A stretch of DNA of 23,466 nt from Patescibacteria group bacterium (GCA_018818445.1 JAHISC010000036.1:1-23466), one strand, 5' to 3'; positions 15,404 to 20,664 are shown, numbered from the stretch's first letter. Notes: generated by a model not told the origin, from the letters alone. Numbers and translations are program-made.

Positions 15404-15742
15404 ATGCTCGACGTGAAAAAATATATCGGCCAGAAGGTGGAGGTGATTGTTGATCGGGCGCTTGGTACTAAGCATCCCAAGTTTGATTTCGTGTACCTGG
15501 TTAATTATGGCTATGTGCCACATACAGTTTCTGGTGATGGTAAAGAAATCGACGCTTATGTGCTTGGAGTTGATAAGCCGCTTAAAAATTTTACGGGTCG
15601 GTGCATTGCTGTTATCTATCGTCGAGACGACGATGATCCAAAATTAGTCGTTGTTCCCGATGGTCTTTTAATGGCTGATGAAGAAATCACATCAGCAGTT
15701 CATTTTCAGGAACAATGGTTTGATTCTTATATTAAACGGTAA
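15404..15742 (+). CDS. Small inorganic pyrophosphatase-like protein, 112 aa
   Basis: The sequence follows family I pyrophosphatases in short form: VEVIVDRALGTKHP (12-25), YLVNYGYVPHT (31-41), then DGKEIDAYVLGVD (45-57), and VVVPDG (82-87). The family metal signature D-x-D-x2-D reads D45-G-K47-E-I-D50: the middle Asp is Lys. Canonical bacterial enzymes are about 170-180 aa; this one lacks part of the N- and C-terminal strands and belongs to the short group seen in Firmicutes and CPR genomes. Activity on PPi is therefore uncertain; another phosphoanhydride may be the target. Co-transcribed with the upstream nuclease gene (2-nt gap, no SD). Confidence 0.78.
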   Translation: MLDVKKYIGQKVEVIVDRALGTKHPKFDFVYLVNYGYVPHTVSGDGKEIDAYVLGVDKPLKNFTGRCIAVIYRRDDDDPKLVVVPDGLLMADEEITSAVHFQEQWFDSYIKR

Positions 15743-15744
15743 AA

Positions 15745-15766
15745 GGGGTCAGGTCGGGTTATGGGC
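15745..15766 (+). repeat. GGGGTCAGGTC repeat, copy 2
   Basis: Starts right after the stop of the pyrophosphatase-like gene. It is identical over 22 bp to the copy at 15831-15852. From memory, this sequence type occurs next to REP-associated (IS200-like, Y1) transposases in many genomes. Confidence 0.6.
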
Positions 15767-15785
15767 ATTGATTTTCATTTTAACT

Positions 15786-15809
15786 ATTCTCTAATTAGCG
15801 CGAATTAGG
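15786..15809. repeat. 24-bp repeat with CTAATT...AATTAG dyad, copy 1
   Basis: ATTCTCTAATTAGCGCGAAT begins a 24-bp sequence that recurs exactly at 17051-17074 in the same orientation. Its core is a near-palindrome: CTAATT, AGCGCG, AATTAG. Both copies are followed by similar G/A-rich sequence. Confidence 0.75.
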
Positions 15810-15830
15810 GGAAGGATGACGAGTGTAATA

Positions 15831-15852
15831 GGGGTCAGGTCGGGTTATGGGC
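15831..15852 (+). repeat. GGGGTCAGGTC repeat, copy 3
   Basis: Identical over 22 bp to the copy at 15745-15766, 86 bp apart, with the first 24-bp repeat between them. Confidence 0.6.
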
Positions 15853-15864
15853 TTCTTAAATCTA

Positions 15865-15893
15865 TTGACGCGCTTTTGAAAAGCGTGTAGTTT
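15865..15893 (+). promoter_or_regulatory. Promoter of the 73-aa membrane protein, with dyad in the spacer
   Basis: TTGACG (15865-15870), 17-nt spacer, TAGTTT (15888-15893). The spacer contains CGCTTTT-G-AAAAGCG, a 15-nt dyad that could bind a regulator. Predicted start about 15900, leader ~22 nt with an SD. Confidence 0.5.
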
Positions 15894-15921
15894 TTACGTG
15901 CACTTCAAACTGGAGGGACCA

Positions 15922-16143
15922 GTGTTCATTTTCGATCGCCTCAAGCCCTACGCCCTCATCTCCATCTGCATCCTGCCGCTGTCCGCCTGGGCCGTCGGCA
16001 TCGTGAGCAAGCCGCCTCTCTGGGCCACGGCCGTTCTGGCCGCCATCATCGTCGGCAACACCGGCATCTTGATCTGGCGCCAGTTCCAGCCACTGCCGAA
16101 GGAGGAGCCACGGCCAATCCGGCGCATCATCGACCGGGACTAG
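15922..16143 (+). CDS. Small two-helix membrane protein, 73 aa
   Basis: No family recognised. GTG 15922 is chosen as start because GGAGGG (15912-15917) lies just before it; an upstream in-frame GTG at 15898 would fall at the predicted transcript start. The protein has two hydrophobic segments, about residues 9-28 and 33-52, separated by a short VSKPP turn, and a basic, proline-rich cytoplasmic-type tail (PLPKEEPRPIRRIIDRD). Codon use is distinctly GC-rich (runs of CTG, GCC, ATC), unlike the nuclease and toxin genes on either side. It has its own promoter and terminator. Function unknown; it could be a membrane-associated small regulatory protein or a toxin-like peptide, but nothing in the sequence decides this. 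Confidence 0.65.
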   Translation: MFIFDRLKPYALISICILPLSAWAVGIVSKPPLWATAVLAAIIVGNTGILIWRQFQPLPKEEPRPIRRIIDRD

Positions 16144-16159
16144 CGAGCCCCACATACTG

Positions 16160-16209
16160 CCGCCCATTACGAGCCGCCTCTCTGGCTCTTCAGTGGGCGG
16201 TTTCGTTTT
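16160..16209 (+). terminator. Terminator of the 73-aa membrane protein gene
   Basis: CCGCCCA (16160-16166) pairs with TGGGCGG (16194-16200), with an inner stem GAGCC/GGCTC (16171-16175, 16184-16188). Tail TTTCGTTTT. Confidence 0.85.
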
Positions 16210-16228
16210 AATCAAAATAAACACACTA

Positions 16229-16240
16229 GGGTCAGGTCGT
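16229..16240 (+). repeat. GGGTCAGGTC repeat, copy 4 (diverged)
   Basis: GGGTCAGGTCGT followed by TACCTGTGACATGG; shorter match than the other three copies and in the same orientation. Confidence 0.45.
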
Positions 16241-16285
16241 TACCTGTGACATGGTGTAAATAATGCTAACCCGGCTTGCATTTTT

Positions 16286-16323
16286 GGTTAATATATATTA
16301 ACCTAGTTGTATAAGGTTAATAT
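16286..16323. promoter_or_regulatory. Operator array of the toxin-antitoxin operon
   Basis: Three half-sites of the 9-mer GGTTAATAT: a perfect 18-bp palindrome at 16286-16303 (GGTTAATAT then ATATTAACC) and a further GGTTAATAT at 16315-16323, ending 6 nt before the antitoxin ATG. TATAAG (16310-16315) is a possible -10 between them. The layout fits autorepression by the HTH antitoxin, with the extra half-site allowing cooperative binding. Confidence 0.7.
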
Positions 16324-16329
16324 AAAAAT

Positions 16330-16590
16330 ATGCTAGAAAAAAAGCAATTTTATTCTACAACCGAGGTTGCAAAAATATTAGGTATCAGTTCGGTGGCCGT
16401 ACATAAGCGCATTAAGACAGGGAAGATACAGGCTGAAAAAGTTGGCCGTAATTATGTTATCCCACAATCCGAGATTGCCGGGTTAATTGGAGGAGAAATA
16501 ACTAGCTCACAGAAAAAGCTCATCGACGCAGCCGTTAAAAGAACTATTACTGATTACGGTGAGACTTTGCAGATGCTGGCGCACAGTTAG
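16330..16590 (+). CDS. HTH (excisionase-type) antitoxin of a Doc toxin
   Basis: 86 aa. Residues ~7-52 form a MerR/excisionase-type winged helix: YSTTEVAKILGISSVAVHKRIKTGKIQAEKVGRNYVIP in outline, with the HTH at STTEVAKILGISSVAVHKRI. The C-terminal third (KKLIDAAVKRTITDYGETLQML) is the helix that in related pairs binds and blocks the Fic/Doc active site. The toxin gene starts 1 nt after its TAG stop. It likely binds the GGTTAATAT half-sites just upstream and represses the operon. There is no SD. Assignment is by domain appearance plus gene pairing. Confidence 0.85.
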   Translation: MLEKKQFYSTTEVAKILGISSVAVHKRIKTGKIQAEKVGRNYVIPQSEIAGLIGGEITSSQKKLIDAAVKRTITDYGETLQMLAHS

Positions 16591-16591
16591 T

Positions 16592-17008
16592 ATGAAATTA
16601 CTTTCTTTGCAAGAAGTAGAGTACGTCGCTTTTAAGATTGCTCAGGCGGTCATGACCAAAAATGAACCGATCCCTGATTTTTCTTCTCGATTTGAAGGCG
16701 TATTAGAAAGTTGTCTGGCGGCACCTTTTCAAAAATATGGTGGCCAATACGTCTATTCGGGTTTAACTGCCAAGGCGGCGAATTTGTTTTATCTCATGGT
16801 AAAGAATCATCCGTTTGAAAATGGAAACAAACGGATTGCCATCACAACACTAATGGTGTTTTTGGCGTCAAATAATAAATGGTTAGAGGTTGACCAGAAA
16901 GAATTTTATAATTTTGCCGTGTGGGTTGCTAGCAGTCCCGCTACTTTAAAAGATGAGGTTGTGCAGGGGGTAGAAAAATTTTTAAAGAAGTATTTAGTTT
17001 CCTTGTAA
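16592..17008 (+). CDS. doc: Doc-type Fic-family toxin
   Basis: 138 aa from ATG 16592, which starts 1 nt after the antitoxin stop; a longer reading from 16559 would overlap the antitoxin and add unrelated residues. The Fic core is HPFENGNKRIA (73-83), with catalytic H73 and the N79-K80-R81 anchor. As in phage P1 Doc, the motif contains K80 (GNKR) where AMPylating Fic proteins have G-x-G-R, so phosphorylation of EF-Tu is the expected activity (family knowledge). Doc's known target, EF-Tu, is encoded about 2 kb downstream in this window; this may be chance. No terminator is visible after the gene. Confidence 0.88.
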   Translation: MKLLSLQEVEYVAFKIAQAVMTKNEPIPDFSSRFEGVLESCLAAPFQKYGGQYVYSGLTAKAANLFYLMVKNHPFENGNKRIAITTLMVFLASNNKWLEVDQKEFYNFAVWVASSPATLKDEVVQGVEKFLKKYLVSL

Positions 17009-17050
17009 AAGAAGAGCCGACGCAAATTTACTCAAGCAGGTTTTAGATCC

Positions 17051-17074
17051 ATTCTCTAATTAGCGCGAATTAGG
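17051..17074. repeat. 24-bp repeat with CTAATT...AATTAG dyad, copy 2
   Basis: Exact copy of 15786-15809, same orientation. The two copies bracket the small membrane gene and the toxin-antitoxin pair. Confidence 0.75.
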
Positions 17075-17101
17075 AGGAGGATAAGGATAAGCGTTGTTTT
17101 T

Positions 17102-17130
17102 TTGATTTTAATTACCTTTTTCGCTACAGT
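17102..17130 (+). promoter_or_regulatory. Promoter of the tandem 120-aa genes
   Basis: TTGATT (17102-17107), 17-nt spacer, TACAGT (17125-17130). Predicted start about 17137; the short leader is almost only the SD, GGAGGG (17139-17144), before ATG 17148. Confidence 0.55.
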
Positions 17131-17147
17131 ATGGTCGAGGAGGGAAC

Positions 17148-17510
17148 ATGAGCGACGATGATTGTGAGGAAGAGTTCGAATTGAGCGCAGAGGAACTGTT
17201 TCTCTTCGATCAGCTGATAGACGGTTTCTTTGTTACCGCCAGGCAGATGGTGCTAGCCAAGGAAACTAGTGACAAGTTCAGGTTTATGGTAGGGCAACAA
17301 CCTGTCGAAGGAGTCATGACTAGTACTTTGCAAATGCAGACCATGGAGGGCATCATTGGTATCTTTTTTCAAGTACTTGTCTCGTTCAATGGCAAGTTGA
17401 CTCATCTCCGTTTTGTTTTGCCTTTGACTGACATGGAAGACGAGGTAACTGCCTTGGAGGCAGCTGTCAGTTCATTACTACACGGCAAGTTGGCTGACTA
17501 TGACAACTAG
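17148..17510 (+). CDS. Hypothetical acidic protein, 120 aa (tandem paralogue A)
   Basis: No family recognised. Very acidic N-terminus (SDDDCEEEFE) followed by a helix (~12-38) and a beta-rich middle (~42-92), then a C-terminal helix. A strong SD (GGAGGG) precedes the ATG closely. It is the same length as the next gene product and aligns with it: Q33-M34, L36, E39, F44, P52, G55, T60 and L61 here match Q29-M30, L32, E35, F40, P48, G51, T56 and L57 there without a gap, so the two are probably diverged duplicates. Composition is richer in G and C than the flanking core genes. The two form a two-gene operon (24-nt gap) with one terminator after the second. Confidence 0.65.
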   Translation: MSDDDCEEEFELSAEELFLFDQLIDGFFVTARQMVLAKETSDKFRFMVGQQPVEGVMTSTLQMQTMEGIIGIFFQVLVSFNGKLTHLRFVLPLTDMEDEVTALEAAVSSLLHGKLADYDN

Positions 17511-17534
17511 CCACTACAATTCCGAGGAAAGAAC

Positions 17535-17897
17535 ATGACCAATAAGGATAGACCAGACCAGCGTAGTATGAATCTCATCTACGAAGTACTGGGAAGAGCA
17601 CTGTTCCAGTGTGTCATTCAGATGTATCTCGAGGGTGAGAGGAATTCACCGTTCGAGATCAACTTCGAAGGCTCTCCTATGTCCGGACGCATCGTCGATA
17701 CCTTGATGCCGGCGTCGCGAGATGGACTAGAGGGTACTCTCTATGTCATCGAAATCAACACATGCGGCCAGAACATTCGCCTGGAGTTGGTTGCCTCGAT
17801 AGAGGGTCCAAATGGACCTTTTCGCTACAAGTTCGAGGACTTCGAGACTGATGACATGGACTACGACGTAAAGCTGGAGATGATCGATGACAACTAA
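17535..17897 (+). CDS. Hypothetical acidic protein, 120 aa (tandem paralogue B)
   Basis: No family recognised. Helix at ~12-34, then strands in the region FEINFEGSPMSGRIVDTL (40-57) and LYVIEINTCGQNIRLELVASIE (69-90), and a very acidic C-terminus (EDFETDDMDYDVKLEMIDDN, 101-120), so the acidic end is at the opposite terminus to its neighbour. Start supported by GAGG (17524-17527) 7 nt before ATG. The predicted helix-strand core shared with paralogue A suggests a small alpha/beta domain that could form heterodimers; this is inference. A GC-rich terminator follows. Confidence 0.65.
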   Translation: MTNKDRPDQRSMNLIYEVLGRALFQCVIQMYLEGERNSPFEINFEGSPMSGRIVDTLMPASRDGLEGTLYVIEINTCGQNIRLELVASIEGPNGPFRYKFEDFETDDMDYDVKLEMIDDN

Positions 17898-17906
17898 TCG
17901 CTCGAC

Positions 17907-17950
17907 GCGCTGCCGCTTGGGACACCGGTCCTGGGCGGCGCTTTACTTTA
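17907..17950 (+). terminator. Terminator of the tandem 120-aa genes
   Basis: GCGCTGCC (17907-17914) pairs with GGCGGCGC (17934-17941), one G-U pair, with an inner GGAC-ACCG-GTCC stem. Tail TTTACTTTA. Confidence 0.82.
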
Positions 17951-17981
17951 TGGATCTTTGAGAAACGGTTATACTATATAT

Positions 17982-17999
17982 GTGACGTATGAGCGTCAC
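17982..17999. promoter_or_regulatory. Inverted repeat at the predicted transcript start of the 130-aa gene
   Basis: GTGACG (17982-17987), TATGAG, CGTCAC (17994-17999). TATACT (17970-17975) and TATATA (17975-17980) upstream are possible -10 elements, so the dyad lies over the start of transcription, a usual operator position. Confidence 0.4.
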
Positions 18000-18015
18000 T
18001 AACAAGGAGTTGGAA

Positions 18016-18408
18016 GTGCCTACAAACAGTGCCTCTCCCGTGGTGGTCATCATCGCGGAGAAGCCGAAAACGATCCGAGCTATGGCTAAGATCGTACGTA
18101 GGGAACTCCCTCAGGCAGATGTGAAGACCATCTTTAGCGTTTTCACCTCTGTTGGCAAGGAGAGTATGGAGGGTGCCGCAGCTAATCTGGCTCGGTTTTC
18201 TCCTGATATCGTCATCTGCGTCGTGGAATACAGGAAGCGTGACAGCGACCTGATTACAACCATTCTGCAACGCATCACACGTAAACCCATCACCGTGTAC
18301 ACGAGGGTGTGCGCGAAGCCCGGCGGTTGGACCGTCGAAACCAAGGGCAGTACAAGCAGTGATACAGATCAGGATCCATTCCTTGAACGGCTGCGGCGAG
18401 CAGCGTGA
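18016..18408 (+). CDS. Receiver-like protein lacking the phosphoacceptor, 130 aa (putative)
   Basis: GTG 18016 is preferred because AAGGAG (18004-18009) lies 6 nt before it; an in-frame ATG at 17989 sits at the likely transcript start. The predicted alternation of strands and helices resembles a response-regulator receiver domain: VVVIIAE (9-15), helix with TIRAMAKIVRREL (19-31), strand PDIVICVVE (63-71), helix, strand PITVYTR (91-97). The position of the phosphorylated Asp after PDIVIC is Val69, and the acidic pair after strand 1 is reduced to E15, so phosphorylation is unlikely. The tail (GSTSSDTDQDPFLERLRRAA) is polar. No kinase lies nearby. Own terminator follows. GC-rich codon use, like the preceding pair. 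The fold assignment is tentative. Confidence 0.6.
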   Translation: MPTNSASPVVVIIAEKPKTIRAMAKIVRRELPQADVKTIFSVFTSVGKESMEGAAANLARFSPDIVICVVEYRKRDSDLITTILQRITRKPITVYTRVCAKPGGWTVETKGSTSSDTDQDPFLERLRRAA

Positions 18409-18423
18409 TCAATTCGCCATCGT

Positions 18424-18457
18424 GCCTGCGACTTCACATCGCGGGCCTTGTGTTTGG
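18424..18457 (+). terminator. Terminator of the receiver-like gene
   Basis: GCCTGCGA (18424-18431), loop CTTCACA, TCGCGGGC (18439-18446), one G-U pair, then CTTGTGTTT. Confidence 0.75.
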
Positions 18458-18490
18458 TGCTCCTTATAATGGTAGCTATCACAGTCAACC

Positions 18491-18518
18491 TTGACCAAAT
18501 AAGTGAATCAGTTAAAAT
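18491..18518 (+). promoter_or_regulatory. Promoter of the 108-aa gene
   Basis: TTGACC (18491-18496), 16-nt spacer, TAAAAT (18513-18518). The predicted start, about 18525, coincides with the ATG at 18527, so the message would be leaderless. A perfect TATAAT at 18465-18470 lacks a -35. Confidence 0.55.
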
Positions 18519-18526
18519 AACCGCGT

Positions 18527-18853
18527 ATGAATGAAGAACAACTACTGCGGCTCATTAGGCTCGCAAAGAAAACTGGAGATACTTTAATTATTACCGACCC
18601 TTCTGGTGAAGGAGCTGTGGCTGTCATGGATGTTGATCGTTACGAAGCTCTTATAGAAGATGGTCTTAGCGGCTTTGAAGACGACATTTTGCCTGAAAAC
18701 CTTTTTTCGGACGAAGAACCGTTATTAGAGATTTTTGAGGAAGAAGAGACGAGCATTCCAGACCTCCCTGCCTCAGTTGAAAATCAACCGATTACAGAAG
18801 TAGATTCTGAGCTAGAAGAAGAGGAGAGGTTTTACTTGGAGCCGATAGAGTAG
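18527..18853 (+). CDS. Acidic 108-aa protein with Phd-like N-terminus
   Basis: The first ~48 residues (LIRLAKKTGDTLIITDPSGEGAVAVMDVDRYEALIEDG in outline) resemble the N-terminal sheet-and-helix of Phd/YefM antitoxins, especially 'VMDVDRYEAL'. The rest is strongly acidic (EEEETS, ELEEEERFYLEPIE) and probably disordered. No toxin gene sits next to it: the following gene is tuf. It may be an orphan antitoxin-like protein, or a CPR-specific protein linked to the translation cluster. Base composition is like that of core genes, not of the GC-rich group upstream. No SD; the promoter predicts a leaderless transcript. Confidence 0.65.
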   Translation: MNEEQLLRLIRLAKKTGDTLIITDPSGEGAVAVMDVDRYEALIEDGLSGFEDDILPENLFSDEEPLLEIFEEEETSIPDLPASVENQPITEVDSELEEEERFYLEPIE

Positions 18854-18918
18854 GAATCGCTAATATTAGCCAGAAAATAAGGAGCTTGTGCTATAAAAGG
18901 CTTATTCACGGCTAGTAC

Positions 18919-18947
18919 TTGCAATATTTTAGTGATTTTGTTATACT
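18919..18947 (+). promoter_or_regulatory. Promoter of tuf and the S10 cluster
   Basis: TTGCAA (18919-18924), 17-nt spacer ending in TGT (extended -10), TATACT (18942-18947). Predicted start about 18954, leader ~51 nt. The leader contains GGGC-AAAA-GCCC (from about 18976) and no SD. Confidence 0.72.
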
Positions 18948-19004
18948 CCTCACACTTGTGTAAATAACTAAATCGGGGCAAAAGCCCTAAAATTTCATCA
19001 TAAT

Positions 19005-20183
19005 ATGGCAGAACAGTTTGATCGTTCAAAGCCACACGTAAATGTAGGTACGATTGGTCACGTCGACCATGGTAAAACTACGTTGACCGCTGCGCTTTCA
19101 ATTCTTTTCTCGCCGGAGAGCCAAAAAAAGGCCTTCGACCAGATTGACAACGCTCCAGAAGAAAAGGAGCGTGGTATTACTATCTCAACATCACACGTTG
19201 AGTATGAGTCAGCAACTCGTCACTATGCTCACGTTGACTGTCCAGGTCACGCTGACTATGTGAAAAATATGATCACTGGCGCCGCTCAGATGGACGGTGC
19301 AATTTTGGTGGTTTCAGCTGCTGATGGTCCAATGCCTCAGACTCGAGAACACATTCTTCTTGCTCGTCAGGTTGGTGTGCCAAAGATCGTTGTTTTCTTG
19401 AACAAAATCGACATGGTTGATGACCCAGAGCTTATCGACCTTGTAGAAGAAGAGATTCGAGATCTTTTGAAAATGTACGAATTCCCTGGAGATGAAACTC
19501 CAATAATCCGTGGTTCAGCCTTGAAAGCTGTAGAAGGTGATGAAGAAGCACAGAAAGCTATTAAAGAGCTTTTGGATACTTTGGATTCATACATTCCAAC
19601 TCCAGAACGCGAGGTTGATAAGGATTTCTTGATGTCAATCGAGGACGTCTTCTCAATTGAAGGTCGAGGAACAGTTGTAACCGGACGTATTGATCGTGGA
19701 ACTATCAACTTAAACGATGAAGTAGAAATTATTGGTTTTAGACCAACACAGAAGACCGTTGTTACCGGTATTGAGATGTTCAACAAGAACTTAGACAAAG
19801 GTTTAGCTGGTGATAACGCAGGAATTCTCTTGCGCGGTATTAAGAAGGAAGATGTTGAGCGAGGTATGGTCTTGGCTAAGCCAGGTTCAGTAACTCCTCA
19901 CACTAAGTTTGAGGCGAAAGTCTACGTACTTACAAGTGAGGAAGGCGGACGACATAAACCATTCTTTAAAGGCTATAAGCCTCAGTTCTATGTTCGAACA
20001 ACCGATGTAACCGGTGACCTTGTTGAACTTCCAGAAGGAACTGAAATGGTTATGCCTGGAGATACAGTTAATGTTACTATCCAACTCATTCAACCAATCG
20101 CTATGGAAGATCAGACTCGATTTGCTATCCGTGAGGGTGGTAAAACGGTTGGAGCTGGAACAGTTACAAAGATTATTGAGTAA
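19005..20183 (+). CDS. tuf: Elongation factor Tu
   Basis: GTPase that delivers aminoacyl-tRNA to the ribosome. At 392 aa it is full length. G1 GHVDHGKT (18-25), ERGITI switch I (55-60), DCPGH (78-82, with the catalytic His82 in GHADYV) and NKID (133-136) are intact; domains II and III follow, ending VGAGTVTKIIE. Codon use is strongly biased, as in highly expressed genes. It normally lies directly after fusA; here it starts its own transcript with a strong promoter. A hairpin separates it from rpsJ. Confidence 0.97.
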   Translation: MAEQFDRSKPHVNVGTIGHVDHGKTTLTAALSILFSPESQKKAFDQIDNAPEEKERGITISTSHVEYESATRHYAHVDCPGHADYVKNMITGAAQMDGAILVVSAADGPMPQTREHILLARQVGVPKIVVFLNKIDMVDDPELIDLVEEEIRDLLKMYEFPGDETPIIRGSALKAVEGDEEAQKAIKELLDTLDSYIPTPEREVDKDFLMSIEDVFSIEGRGTVVTGRIDRGTINLNDEVEIIGFRPTQKTVVTGIEMFNKNLDKGLAGDNAGILLRGIKKEDVERGMVLAKPGSVTPHTKFEAKVYVLTSEEGGRHKPFFKGYKPQFYVRTTDVTGDLVELPEGTEMVMPGDTVNVTIQLIQPIAMEDQTRFAIREGGKTVGAGTVTKIIE

Positions 20184-20193
20184 TTATATTTTC

Positions 20194-20217
20194 GGGGAAA
20201 GAGGAAACTCTTTCCCC
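20194..20217 (+). other. Intercistronic hairpin with GAAA tetraloop between tuf and rpsJ
   Basis: GGGGAAAGAG (20194-20203), loop GAAA (a GNRA tetraloop), CTCTTTCCCC (20208-20217): a perfect 10-bp stem. It is followed by TTAAATTATC and not a T run, so it is more likely an RNA-processing or stabilising element, or a partial terminator, than a full stop. Confidence 0.75.
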
Positions 20218-20239
20218 TTAAATTATCAATTTGCACCTT

Positions 20240-20575
20240 ATGGCAGACGTCACAACAAAAACAGAAGAAATCAAGCAGCGAATCCGTATAAAGATTCGCG
20301 CCTACGATCATAAGATTATTGACTCTGCTACAGAGACGATCATCAAGACCGCAGAAAGAAGTGGCGCTAAGGTCTTAGGACCAGTACCACTACCAACAGA
20401 GAAGCGACGCTTTACTGTAAACCGATCGACTTTTGTTCACAAAAAGTCTCGAGATCAGTATGAAATGCGTATTCACAAACGCTTAATCGATATCGTTAGT
20501 CCAAGTGAAAGCACTATTGACTCACTGATGTCGTTGAATCTACCTGCTGGTGTGGATGTAGAGATCAAAATGTAA
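20240..20575 (+). CDS. rpsJ: 30S ribosomal protein S10
   Basis: 111 aa from ATG 20240. An in-frame TTG at 20231 would add only three residues and is unlikely. S10 binds the 30S head; in other bacteria it also acts with NusB in transcription antitermination. Family sequence is plain: RIRIKIRAYDHKIIDSATETIIKTAERSGA in outline, GPVPLPT, KKSRDQYEMRIHKRLIDI, and a final PAGVDVEIK. No SD. Instead of the usual short gap to rplC, a 267-nt structured spacer follows. Confidence 0.96.
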   Translation: MADVTTKTEEIKQRIRIKIRAYDHKIIDSATETIIKTAERSGAKVLGPVPLPTEKRRFTVNRSTFVHKKSRDQYEMRIHKRLIDIVSPSESTIDSLMSLNLPAGVDVEIKM

Positions 20576-20582
20576 TAAATCA

Positions 20583-20637
20583 GGTCAGCAGCCGGTGAAG
20601 GAATATTTATAAGGTATTTCTTCACAGGCTACTGACC
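20583..20637 (+). promoter_or_regulatory. Large hairpin in the rpsJ-rplC leader
   Basis: GGTCAG (20583-20588)/CTGACC (20632-20637), GCC (20591-20593)/GGC (20627-20629) and GTGAAGGAATA (20595-20605)/TATTTCTTCAC (20615-20625, one G-U) form a 20-bp stem with small internal loops and a 9-nt apical loop. There is no T run, so it is not a terminator. A candidate ribosomal-protein binding site or processing signal. Confidence 0.7.
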
Positions 20638-20645
20638 AAAGTCTG

Positions 20646-20664
20646 TTCTCAGGCGAACCGAGAA
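20646..20664 (+). other. Small hairpin in the rpsJ-rplC leader
   Basis: TTCTC (20646-20650), bulged A, GG, loop CGAA, CC, GAGAA (20660-20664). It lies between the large hairpin and the putative leader peptide. Confidence 0.45.

Noticed and set aside
16229..16260. Riboswitch or operator in GGGTCAGGTCGTTACCTGTGAC
   Set aside because: The first part belongs to the repeat family; the short dyad GGTCGTTACC alone is not enough.
16559..17008. Doc start at 16559
   Set aside because: It would overlap the antitoxin by 32 nt and add residues unlike the family; ATG 16592 gives the normal Doc N-terminus.
18859..18870. GCTAATATTAGC palindrome after the 18527 gene as a terminator
   Set aside because: Six AT-rich pairs with no loop and no T run; too weak to call.
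20231..20575. rpsJ start at TTG 20231
   Set aside because: ATG 20240 is three codons downstream and gives the normal N-terminus; no SD favours the TTG.
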